Assembly (NCBI GenBank): GCA_030063045.1
Contig: JAQSEB010000231.1
Span: 429,048 to 493,047 of the forward strand
Direction: 5' to 3'
Length of the DNA stretch: 64,000 nt
Origin: Pratylenchus scribneri
Lineage: Eukaryota; Nematoda; Chromadorea; Rhabditida; Pratylenchidae
A program made the position numbers and the translations under genes. Below the pieces are notes generated by a model. It made no database searches, had not been told where the DNA came from, and saw only the letters and a program-made list of their open reading frames with translations. Positions 47,216 to 60,800 of this stretch are shown piece by piece. Positions within the stretch are counted from its first letter, which is position 1. Every line of letters starts with the position of its first letter.

Positions 47216-48125
47216 TTATTCAAGGACTCGCTTGAATTCCTTGAATTGCCATTTATCTTTGCCAAAATTCACGTGAATTGTGGTGCCAATCTCAAACAAA
47301 TTGACAGTTGGAAATAATTTGATGTGTGCAAATTTTATTGGCAATTCGACCTTTCCTGAATTTAATTTATTTATAAAATTTTTCATTGAATATTTAAGAT
47401 TACCCATCAATTTGCCATTACAAGTGGTAAAGCATTCCACTTTTGAATTTGGGTGCTGAATTATGCCAATGCCAGCAAAATCATCTTTCACGAACAATCC
47501 TTCGTCATCATTTCCAATTTTAATCCAAAATCCATCAATATGCAATATGCATGTCTTCTTTATTGCAACCAATTGAATTATCCCCCTCTCCAAATAGTGC
47601 TTCTACCAATGGAAATTTTTGGTCATAAAATCCAATGTCCAATACAAATTTATATGAAAATTTTAATGGAATACCCATTCAGAATTTGCATTTCCAAAAT
47701 AGGATACAATTATTGGTTTTTTGATGACCTTCAAATTGAATTTTGGAATTGACTGAACAGCACGAACGGAATTATATCCTAAAAATAATAAATTAAATTA
47801 TAAATAATTTATTCACTCTATGTATTTTTACCCAAATATCTTCCAAAATGGCTTACAACGAGTCCATCTTCGAAAATTCTTAATTTTCTTCCACAATCCG
47901 CCTCATTTCATTTGTTGTTCTTCAAAGCCTGGAAATATTGATTATTTTAATTTTTTACAAAAATTCCGCCTCTTTAATGAATCTGATCATTTTTTGAACA
48001 TTTCTTGCCAAAAGGCCATTTGGCATTTTAGCCATAAGACCAAAGGCATTTTCCAGCGGCATTGAGGCAAACAATTCATTCAACAATTCACTTGCCATTT
48101 TTTGACTACGAATCGATGATTTTAG
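47216..48125 (-). pseudogene. Broken F-box-like/SPRY paralogue
   Basis: This copy is colinear with 44013-45122: F-box-like exon (about 47985-48125), a second exon near 47870-47935, a SPRY core at about 47404-47770, and a last exon at 47216-47355 of identical length (140 bp) to its paralogue. Several lesions are visible. The donor after the F-box exon has changed from GTGTGA to GCGGAA. An in-frame TGA lies at 47908-47910. A 7-bp tandem duplication (CAATATG twice, 47536-47549) shifts the frame in the SPRY core, and another shift is likely near 47690. Without the duplication the flanks align with the intact gene. It is best read as a pseudogene. Confidence 0.8.
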
Positions 48126-51289
<3,164 letters not shown>

Positions 51290-52517
51290 GAAAGAATAGA
51301 AAAATGTGAGGGATATTGACGCAATTTGGATATTTTTAAATTGTTTTTATTCAAAGAATTGTTAATCCGCAAAAATATAAATGTCAACAATTTCATTTAA
51401 CAATTATAAATTATCTTATGCCGTTCGATTCATTGTAAAATAGAGTATTGCTTCCCGCGTAATCTCTCCTTCCGAAATTGATAGGCTCAATCTTTGGAGA
51501 ATCTTTGCCTAGTGATTCGAAACACGTTTGATATGGAATGATGGCATAAATAGATGAAGATTTGGTGTTAAAAGAAATGAAAAATCCTTAAAATTCAGAT
51601 TTGTAAATGTACAAATGAAATATAATATTCAGTACATATTCACACTATCCTAATAATGATGAATACAGGGGAATGAGAAGGAAAGATAAGCAATAAAATT
51701 AATTTTCTTTCAGAATAATTTTAACTTTTTAATCAAGCTTTTAATATTTCACAAATGTTTTTAAATCAAGCTAGATCCTCTAAATTTTATTTTCCTTGAT
51801 TTTATATTAATTTATCTCAATATATATCTATATTCAAATTTTGCAAGCATATGGTCACTCATCACTTTGAAAATAAACTGGATTAACCCCATATCGATTT
51901 TTAACAAATTTTTCAAAAATATTAAATAAATCACATGATCGAATAGTATTTGGAATATATTGGGGGTAAGGAAGTGATAAAAACATTTTATGGCCATAGT
52001 CTGAATGATTTTGGATTTTTTTAAAATGTATATTATTCTACACTATTTACTCAAGGCGAACGTCAAATTCAATTAATTAAATTCTTCCTTATTCGTATAT
52101 TCGGGTATTAAAGGTATATATAGGGATATATTGGGGATAAGGAAGAGATAGAAACATTTTCGTAACCAACTCGTCGAGACGCGTCAATTGGTATATTAAT
52201 TACCAAAGTTCGAAAAAATTCGCTCATAAAAAGCGGATACAAACTATAAAAGTACCTCTACATCACATCTTTAAGCGTAGATTTTTGGGTTAATCTCTTT
52301 TAGGTTCAAAATCCAAAAGTGAAAACGAAAAGAAATACGGTTGATCCATAAATACATATATTGACCAATAATAAAGTATTAAATTAAAAATAAATAAATC
52401 AAAAATAAAGGCCAAAATGTGAAATATTTTTATGCCTAAAAACAAAATAAATTCAACAAAAATCATAAAATTTATATCGTGGAATTGGAGTCGTTATACA
52501 TTATTAAGGTTTTGTGG
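51290..52517. other. Intergenic region; no gene seen
   Basis: AT-rich. A short trace of palindromic family 1 (CTCGTCGAGACGCGTCAATTG) lies near 52170. No exon or RNA gene was recognised. Confidence 0.4.
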
Positions 52518-53245
52518 CAGGGGTGCCATCTCCAAAAGTCAAAACCCCGGCATTCAGTTTCAAAATCCCGGCAAAACCCCGGCAAAAATTTTCAAAACCC
52601 CGGTAAAAACCCGGCATCTTTTAAAACGTGTTAAAATGCAATTTAAAAGCTTGTAAAAATTTTCTACTTCAGATTTATATTTTTAATTGACTTTTTGAGT
52701 ACATTTTTAATTGACTTTTTGAGCATGTGCCTTATGAAATAAAGATATCATAAGCTTTAAAAATCGGTCTGTCGTCAAAAAGTTTAGCCAGAAAAAGCCG
52801 CGAAGGAAGGAAAAAAATTAGCTAAAAATGGCCCTGATTGGAAGAAAAATTAGTTAAAAATGGCTGCGCACAGAAAAATTAAAACCAAAAATGGCCGCGC
52901 AGCGAAAAATTTGACCAAGAAATGGCCGCGCAGCGAAAAATTTGACCCAGAAATAGCCGCGCAGCGAAAAATTTGACCCAGAAATGGCCGCGCAGCGAAA
53001 AATTTGACCAAGAAATGGCCGCGCAGCGAAAAATTTGAACCAGAAATAGCCGCGCAGCGAAAAATTTGACCCAGAAATAGCCGCGCAGCGAAAAATTTAG
53101 CTAAAAATTTAAAAACCCGGCAAAAACACGGCAAATTATGAAAACCCCGGCAAAAACCCGGCATTCCCAAAACCCCGGCAAAACCCCGGCCAGGACATCA
53201 AAACCCCGGTAAATGCCGGGGAAACCCGGTATTATGGCAGCCCTG
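52518..53245. mobile_element. hAT-like non-autonomous element (728 bp) with internal minisatellite
   Basis: The left end CAGGGGTGCCAT and the right end ATGGCAGCCCTG are inverted repeats. The 8-bp duplication TTTTGTGG flanks both ends (52510-52517 and 53246-53253). CCCCGGCAAAA-type repeats lie inside each end, and a ~30-bp minisatellite fills the centre. It has no transposase. Termini and duplication length place it with hAT-type elements. On the minus strand it has landed at the very end of a coding exon. Confidence 0.9.
52855..53097. repeat. 30-bp minisatellite (GCCGCGCAGCGAAAAATT core)
   Basis: About eight tandem copies of a ~30-bp unit with core GCCGCGCAGCGAAAAATT. The same core occurs twice, inverted, inside the element at 30822-31233, linking the two. 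Confidence 0.88.
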
Positions 53246-53395
53246 TTTTGTGGGAACTGTGGAATAATTATCATCTGCTGCTGTTCCAGAAATGAATGGA
53301 GTAAATTTGTATGGATCAACTGCCGATACCGATTTATTTTCATAATTGCCTTCATCATTGTCCTCCATTTGTCTTTCAACATTTGAGTACTATAA
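53246..53395 (-). pseudogene. Isolated coding exon cut by the hAT-like element
   Basis: After a good acceptor (TTTTATAG) the minus strand encodes an acidic segment (VERQMEDNDEGNYENKSVSA ... YSTVPTK). Removing the element and one duplication gives codons for TK-P followed by TAA. With the element the frame runs on for about 14 codons of element sequence. The parent gene is uncertain; it could belong to the OCIA-like gene at 54045-54518, but the phases of the visible splice sites do not match. Confidence 0.4.
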
Positions 53396-53849
53396 AATTA
53401 ATTCGAATATTAATTCATTAATTAAATAAATTTAGACAATTATGAAGAATTAGCTTCGTTAAAATATTTTAATTTTTCAAAAATTATTTTTTAGCATGTG
53501 AAGATGATTATTGTGTATTCACTGAGTATGTTTTTGGTATTTGGCTAAGCGATAAAGCAACCACCCCGTAAAGGGACGGGACAGGGATATAACAGTGGAA
53601 TTGGAAAATGGAAACCGAAAATGCTCTCTACAAATTCGTTTTTTTCACAATTTAATTTTAAATCCAGCTTTCAGAAAAGTTACATATCTTTGAGGAATTG
53701 AGGTAATAAACCGAAACATTTAGAGAAAAAGCCACTTTTTAGAGAAAATTTTGGGCTTTCAAATGTGAAAAGATTTTATTTTGGAAATAAAATGGGTTTT
53801 TTGCCCATAAATCAGTTTTTATTGGATAATTTTTCATGCTTAATACATT

Positions 53850-54030
53850 AACACCTTATACGATTTTATAAAGCTCATCGAATGATTTATAATTTGTCAC
53901 AGTTTAATCAAACTTCAAAGTATTCAACAGTTTATTATAGCTTTTGATTTATAACTCTTTTAGTTTTGAACCAAACCCTGACAAAATCGACGCGTCTCCA
54001 TGAACTCTAAAAAGGATATACGGTTTGATA
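53850..54030. repeat. Degenerate copy of palindromic repeat family 1
   Basis: TAAACCGTATATCC-like ends, a TCGACGCGTCT inner motif and TTTGTCACAGTTTAATC match the family seen at 25453 and 38750, but with much divergence. Confidence 0.45.
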
Positions 54031-54044
54031 GTCTAGGATAAATA

Positions 54045-54518
54045 TTATACAATAAAAACTGATTTATGAGCAAAAAAACCTGCACTTTTTTCAAATGGCA
54101 TATCTATCGCCTTGCCAAATTTCTCATAGAAATTTTTAATTGATGCAAATTCTTCATAATTGACATTAAAAAATGAAAGCCAAACCTCTTGATGAATGTT
54201 GACTAATTTTGATTTGAATTCGTCCGAACATTTATGAGCAAATGCCATTCCCCACATAACCATTGAGCCAATGCCCAAACACGCATAAATGGGAAACCTC
54301 ACTTTGGCAATGTTCAATTTGTTTCTGAGTAAATATGAAGAGCCAAACACGAAACCAGCAAATGGAACGCCGCTGAGCATAGTTAAGGTTTGGCATTTGT
54401 CCCATTCAGACTTAAATGTAAAATTTATTGATTTAATTAAAATGAAAAAAACTATGAGTTGCTTTTTGTCATCCGGTGGCAAATTTTGTAATAAATTGTA
54501 AATTTCTTTCATTGTCAT
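54045..54518 (-). CDS. Small membrane protein, OCIA-domain-like
   Basis: A 157-aa ORF starts at the first ATG (54518) and has two hydrophobic segments (FAGFVFGSSYLL and PIYACLGIGSMVMWGMAF). A conserved-looking frame, DKC ... VP ... KVRFP ... C ... HKCSDEFKSKL, resembles the OCIA domain of mitochondrial/endosomal OCIAD proteins, where two Cys bracket a helical hairpin. That match was made by eye. The frame is open for some 25 codons upstream without ATG, so a 5' exon may exist. A donor-like GCAG/GTTTTT near the end suggests the exon could also continue by splicing. Function in nematodes is unknown to me. Confidence 0.5.
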   Translation of the reverse strand: MTMKEIYNLLQNLPPDDKKQLIVFFILIKSINFTFKSEWDKCQTLTMLSGVPFAGFVFGSSYLLRNKLNIAKVRFPIYACLGIGSMVMWGMAFAHKCSDEFKSKLVNIHQEVWLSFFNVNYEEFASIKNFYEKFGKAIDMPFEKSAGFFAHKSVFIV

Positions 54519-54883
54519 TTCATTCAAATTAATTTGGGAGTCATCAGCATCAGCAGAAATTGATGGAATTTCTTTGTACGGTTTTTTGAAAAAATCAATT
54601 TTCCTTTGTTCAGATTAAATGCCTAAAAATTGAAATTAAATAAATAATAATATCCGAATAAAAAATCAGAAAAAATGAGTTATTAAAAACTGCTGGATAT
54701 ATGATTTGATTTTGTTTTAAGTTTCACGCTTATATAGGGTCAATGCGCGATGCGTGCGAGGTGCGATGCCAATGTTCCAACAAAAATCTCTGCTTTACAT
54801 AAAATCACTACATACAAATACAAAGAAAGAAATTAAAAATAATGATATGTATGTCTATCTATCTAGATCTAGGTGGTTGAGTA
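54519..54883. other. Intergenic region
   Basis: A short GC-rich stretch with repeated GCGATGC-type motifs at about 54738-54775. No gene is recognised. Confidence 0.35.
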
Positions 54884-54940
54884 GCGTTTTGAAAATCGGA
54901 CATTTATGCGCGTTTTGAAAAAAGTACATTTATAAATTTA
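54884..54940 (+). repeat. Left terminal inverted repeat of the candidate element
   Basis: Near-perfect complement of 57325-57381. Confidence 0.8.
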
Positions 54941-55201
54941 AATTAACGCCAAAAGACGAAACGTCAAATTATATGAATTTTAATTTTTCAATTACTCTTC
55001 GAAAACCTCTTTTTAATGTTAATTTTTTTTAAAGAATTTTAGTTATCAGAAGCCAGAATATCAAAAATTTAGCGGAAACGGAAAATAACAAATTTTTTAG
55101 CAATAGGTTTTAATTTATAAATGACAAAAAATAACAAATAAAAGAATTGTGAAATTTATTAAACATTTTTTTTTGTAAAATTTGAAAAATATATTTTTAT
55201 A

Positions 55202-56935
55202 TCAAATATGCTCCATCCCATTCGCTTCATCTGCAATGCTTCCTGCATTCCATTCCAATGAATTTGTTTGTTCTTCCAATGTTTGGAGCTTTCGCCCGAG
55301 TTTTTGCTGAATTTGTTGGAATTAAATTGGGAAAACAATTAATTTTAATCATGGAGAAGTATCAAGGAATAAAATTTTTTTAAACCAAATTACTTTAAAA
55401 TTTAATTATTCTCTTATATTTATGTTTAATATAAATTTTTTGCTTAATTGATTTTATTGTACAATTTTTCCTAGTCAATTGCCTAATTAAGGATGGGGGA
55501 GGGGAGGGGGAGTGGATCAAATTTTCTAGATCAGCCTACCTCCAATTCAGAGCTACCAAAGGCTTATGGCGGCATTTTCTTTGTCCTTGCCAGCTTCCAT
55601 CTGCCAGTCTTTTCCGCTGCAACCTGAAATTTTGGGAAAACAAAGCCCGGCTCTTTTCCATTTTTTAAAATTAAATTTAATTATATTTTATTATTTATTA
55701 ATTCTTTGTATTTTTATAATTATAAAAATATTTAAACCGTAACTTTGGTTGCTGTATGTGCCTGCAATGGACAATTTTGGCATGAAAGAATTTTTTGAGG
55801 CCTTGTATGCAGGTCTCAAAAGCCTGTAAAAAATAAAAATTAATTTTGTTGGTATAGATGATGTTATTCATAGAGAAAGACTAGCCGAGGCTTTATCCCG
55901 ACTCAAAGAAAGGAACCCTGCAGGCTATAAAACTTCCAAATTTAGGGAGTTTATAGAGAATCCCGTGGTACAAGATTTATTAAAGAACTATAAAGATGGC
56001 CATATCAAGACTCTAGAAGAATTGAGAAATCAACTGGAACAAAAAGGAATCAAAATTGCAATTTCCACCCTTAAAAATTATATGGGGCAAATCAAAGAGG
56101 TTTTAAAATTAATTGTTTTGTTCGAAGAATAAAAATTCAGGCTATGGAAGATAAAGTCGAGACCAAAAAATCTGTTGGTTCTATTGAAAAAAAAGTTGAC
56201 ACTCCAAAAATTGCTGGTTGTTTTATGGTTTTTAATTTTAATAAATTATTCATTAGACTATCGATATGAAAGAGTCTATTCCAAATTTGATAATTACAAT
56301 ATGGCTCTTATTGGATGTGCTGGATTAAATAATTGGCGAATTTTCCGGTTTAGTTTTGGCCTAGTTTCGTTAATTCATTCAATTCTTTTAGAATGACAAA
56401 TACCGTAAAAGGAGCGGAATATTATCATTGCTTGGAATGCGAAAAAATTATAGGGTGGAAAATTTTTTTCATAAATTAAATTAAAAAATTTTACTAGTCA
56501 CACAAAAATTGCTTCCCTGATTATTCGTTATTATCGAACATATAAATGGCAACCATTTTGAGATATGGATGTTATTGAAGAATGATGATTAGAAAATAAA
56601 AAGATGAGATTTGAGGAAGATAAATGAGGAATTGATTTGGGTCTATACCACTTTAATTATAATTATAAATTTAACCTGTTTTCCTTTATGCTTGATGTGC
56701 CATCGCCACGAGACCATTGGGCATTGATTGGCGAATTGTTTGGAGGAGGACGGTTATCCGGCGGCAGAGTGAAGTTCGTTAATTGCATATTGTGCATTGT
56801 TGTTGGATAGTCCCCAATTTTGGCTTCTCCTTCTCGTCCTGCTGATGTTGTGTTTCATATTTTGCCAGGCGCTTCTTGCAATCCTCCATAATGTTCGTTT
56901 GAAGATTAGCTGCCACACTCGGTCATTTGTGCATC
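55202..56935 (-). pseudogene. Exon-like pieces of an unidentified minus-strand gene
   Basis: Coding-looking pieces with acceptors occur at about 56669-56935 (Lys/Glu/Gln-rich, ... CKKRLAKYETQHQQ, then a Pro/Asn-rich part), 55744-55830 (FETCIQGLKKFFHAKIVHC), 55547-55628 and 55202-55318 (LGRKLQTLEEQTNSLEW, ending in a stop). In the first piece the two good frames are joined by a one-base shift in an AAAATTGGGG run. Piece order is consistent with one gene, but the splice phases were not resolved. I do not recognise the family. The plus-strand ORF at 55830-56275 lies between the pieces. Confidence 0.35.
55830..56275 (+). CDS. Unfamiliar spliced ORF with helix-turn-helix-like segment
   Basis: The frame is open from 55830 without ATG, ends at a GAG/GT donor after 56098, skips a 42-bp intron (56099-56140, TTCAG acceptor) and continues in frame to a TGA at 56273-56275. 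The product is about 130 residues, highly charged, with a segment HIKTLEELRNQLEQKGIKIA then STLKNYMG. That pattern, two helices followed by STLKxY, resembles small DNA-binding proteins of bacterial mobile elements, but this is only a visual impression. The codon choice and GC content look higher than the surroundings. The start is not found and the function is unknown. Confidence 0.4.
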
Positions 56936-57324
56936 AATGCCATGCCAATTGAGAAGCGATTGTCTTCATTATCATTATTTTATAGTGTAACACTAGCATT
57001 TCTTAAAATATAAAAAGTTAGTATTTTTCTTTTAAACTAGGTATTTTTATCAGAAAATTATTATTAAAATGAAAAAGATTCATAAACTCTCTGTAATTTT
57101 AATTTGGTAATGGATTATGAATTATAATTAATTAGAATTAGAATAAATGAACTTTGGCTAGGCTTTTACTAATGAGATGGAAAAAAAACTAGTTGGTAAA
57201 TTAAAATAACACGCGGAACGGAACGGAAATGAATAATGTTTACTTTTTATTTACTGATTAGTTGATAAAATAAAATCTATGTTTTTTATTGCAAAAAAAA
57301 TTCGTAATGCCAAAATTAATTTTT

Positions 57325-57381
57325 TAAATTTATAAATGTACTTTTTTCAAAACGCGCATAAATGTCCGATTTTCAAAACGC
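57325..57381 (-). repeat. Right terminal inverted repeat of the candidate element
   Basis: Near-perfect complement of 54884-54940. Confidence 0.8.
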
Positions 57382-57596
57382 GCCAATGCGATCTAGGTCT
57401 ATGTCTAGGCCATCTCAAAATCTCTATTAGCTATTCTATTAGCGATATCACTACATCCAACAAAAATCCCTATATTCAAAATCCGCATTCAGCAAGTACA
57501 ACAAATAGCCATCATCCTATCCAAATCCAAAGTCCCTACAAAATTATAAAAGATTTGCATTTGCATTTTGCACAGTTTACTTCAGCCTTTTTTTGT

Positions 57597-57755
57597 AAAG
57601 TAAAGTCCCCTCTATGGGACATCAGCAGGTTTAGGTTTAGGGTCATTAGGGAATAGATTACGTATATGACGGGTAAAAATCATCTCACTAGCCCCTACCC
57701 CAACCCTAATCCAAAGGGGTCCCTTCACTTTAACCTTTTCAAGAAAAAAGAGGGC
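57597..57755. repeat. Palindromic repeat family 2, copy upstream of ADCK1
   Basis: GTAAAGTCCCCTCTATGGGA ... AGGGTCATTAGGGAATAG ... CCCTAATCCAAAGGGGTCCC ... GAGGGCC. Its blocks match those at 58375-58560 and 59240-59440, and each copy is an imperfect palindrome around a GATATCC/TATGAC centre. Confidence 0.6.
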
Positions 57756-57827
57756 CTAAACTGTACAAATAAGTTACCGATAGGATAGAGGATATAAATA
57801 AATATTATTTTTATTTTAGATTTCTAA

Positions 57828-60800
57828 ATGAGAATCCTAAAAAATTACAAAAAGTTTTTAACATTTTCTACAATTGCCATCGGTGGTGCCGGAACATCTT
57901 TATATTATTTACAACGACAAAATGACAATGACCTTTCCCATGTTGGCATTCTTCGATTTATGCGCGCTGGAAAAACGGTTTTTTTTATCAATAATTTTAC
58001 TTTTATAAAATTATCACCATAGGCTTTTTCAACAATGGTGGATTATAAATGGAATTTATGGGGTTTGGACCCGGAAACGAAAAAGTACAAAGAACAAATG
58101 TTGGAATGCCATCAACGCGGAGCTGACAGATTTCTCGAATTGGCCAGGAAAAATGGCGGCGTTTTCATAAAGGTTTTGTAAAAATTGAGAATATTTAATT
58201 TACCAAAAATATACTATACTAAAAATGTTGGAAAAGATTGTAAAGATTCCGAAGTTTGTCCTTTACCCATAAATCTTATATTCAATTCATCGATTGATCT
58301 TGTCGAAACGCATTGATTAATTACCCAGTTGGGCGATATTTAACCAGTTTATAACCCATTTTTAGGTCAATTCCGAAAAAATTAAGGGTCAACACTATGA
58401 GTCATCAGGCTTAGGGTTAGGTTCATTAGGATTTAGCTTTGTTGATATCCTATCCAGATTGACTCTACCTAACACTAACGCTAATCCTGATGATTCAAGG
58501 GGAGGGGTCCCTTACTTTTTCCCAGTTGACCCAAAAATGGGATTAAAACTGGATAAGTATCAGTTTGGCTTAAACCAATTTAATTTAATTTCCAATCAAA
58601 TTTAGTTTTGAAGCAAAAAATCAATCGGTTTAAACCGCTATTTTTTTTGACAAAACTTTTTGCAATTTTAGTACACTATTCGATGCGTCTTGACAATCTC
58701 TAAACTCTAATTGGGTATATTGTTTTGTGAATATAGGATAAACCCCTATAATTATTTTGGAATTTTCTATCGGCAAATTAAATTTTTTCCAATATATATT
58801 ATCTAACCTAAATTAAAAAGCAAAATTCAGGTCGGCCAACATATCGCCGCTTTGCAATATCTTCTTCCAGGTTTAAATTTTAAATCTAATATCAAAAATC
58901 AATATTCCAAATTCACAGAGCCTTATACAAAAACACTTTCAATTCTTCATTCGAGGGCACCACAAAGCACATTTGATGAAATCAATCGGGTGTTTAAAGC
59001 GAGCATACACAAAGAAGTAAGAATTTTTGCACAAAATTTTGGGGGAATTTGTTTGTGTTTTCAATGTAAAAATATATTTCAAGAAAATTATGTATTTTTT
59101 TGAGTATTGAGTTCTTTCTGGAAAGTTAAACATTTCTCTGGCCTCCAATTTTGTCCAACCAACATTTTTATGCCAATCTTGGTAAGCCCCATCACGCAAT
59201 TGTCGAGTTTAGATATAGGAGGTACTTTTTTTACTGACTGAGATAGGAAAAAACACTAGGGTCCCTTTCTTTGAGCCATCAGGATTAGTTTAGAGTTATT
59301 AGGGATTACCTAAGACGATATCCTACCCCTGATTGACCCTAATCCCTAATGACTCTAACCCTAATCTTGATGAACCAGATATCAGAAGGGGCCCTTCTCT
59401 TTTTCTAGTTGACCAAAAAGAGGGCCACACCAACATTTACCCTTGGATAGGTCACAAAAACATTTGCAAATGTTGGCATTGCCTCCCTTACCAAAATGGC
59501 CAAATATGACATTGAAATAAATGGCATATTAATGCTTGCGCATCCCCAAATTTACCCCAGGAAAAACATTTTTAAAACCAATGATTTTTAATTCCACAAT
59601 TTCTCATATAATTCCAAGCAATCAATTCTAGTTGAACGAAGTTTTTGACAATTTTGAATTGCAACCATGCGGAACGGCTTCATTGGCCCAAGTGCATAAA
59701 GCTCAATTAAAATCCAATGGCGAGTTGATTGCCGTCAAAATCCAACATCCTCATGTTAAAAGGAGAAGCCAAACTGATATGGCTACAATGGAGGTTTATT
59801 TTAATTTTATCCTAATTTTACTCCTAAAAATTCTTAAAAAAATATTGGAAATTTTAACTGGTAAAAATATTACAAGTTCATCCCAGAGGTTCTTAAATAA
59901 AAATTTATTATCTTATTTTAGTTTTGTGAGCTCATTAGAGGAATATTTTCAAAAATTTTTTAAAATTTACCAAATCTTTTGAATTAAAGATTAAACCATG
60001 CCATTTTTGCCCCTCATATAAATTTTTTGGGACCAAATCTAATCGACTTAAAATTAATTGATTTAATTTTAATTACATTTTTGGAATTTTTGAAATCAAG
60101 GAACCCTAAAATAGGAAGCCATTGGGCCCAAAAATTGGCAATTTCTATAAAAATTAAATGGGAGATTGACATTAATTATTTTATTGAATTTTCTCTGGTG
60201 GCAGTGAAATTCGATTTTTGAATAATTTAAGTTATATACTCCAAATATTTTCAATTTATTCTACTAAAAAATAAGTCCAATTCGTTTATTCGCATTTTGG
60301 GCCAACCCACTCATTTATCGATTTATTGAATTTTTTTTTCATAAAATAAAAAATTATCAATTTAAAATAATTAATTTCCATTTTGAATTTCAGTTTTTTG
60401 TGAACATTGCTTCCATCATATTCCCAAATTTGAAATTAAAATGGTTGGTGAATGAAACGAAACAAAATTTGCCAAAAGAATTGGATTTTCTCCACGAAGC
60501 CGGAAATGCGGAAAAAGCCCGAAAAATGTTCGAACATTTGAAATTTATTAAAGTTTGATTTTTCAAATTTAAATTTAATTAAAATCAATTATTTTTTAAG
60601 ATCCCAAAAATTTATTATGAATTATCCACCGATTCCGTCCTTGTAATGGAATTTTGTGAAGGAGGACAAATTAATGATTTGGAATATTTCCAGGCAAATA
60701 AATTGAATAGACCAGGCATGACCACGGCTACGGCTAAGCCGCGGTTAGCCGCGGTTAGCCGCGGCTACGGGCGGCTAACGGCTACAAATTTTGAAAATTT

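Larger units (their letters stand above)
54884..57381. mobile_element. Candidate DNA element bounded by ~57-bp inverted repeats
   Basis: GCGTTTTGAAAATCGGACAT begins at 54884, and its complement ends at 57381. The match continues inward for about 57 bp (GCGCGTTTTGAAAAAAGTAC, then ATTTATAAATTT) with hardly any difference. The 2.5-kb interior holds the unusual ORF at 55830-56275 and several minus-strand exon-like pieces. No clear target duplication is seen, and no transposase is recognised. It may be a non-autonomous or unfamiliar DNA transposon. Confidence 0.6.

Noticed and set aside
57336..57656. 106-codon plus-strand frame near the right inverted repeat
   Set aside because: It starts inside the terminal repeat and runs into palindromic family 2; no protein-like features.
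58408..58440. TTAGGGTTAGG, resembling a telomere repeat
   Set aside because: Only one or two units; it is part of palindromic repeat family 2, and nematode telomeres are usually TTAGGC.
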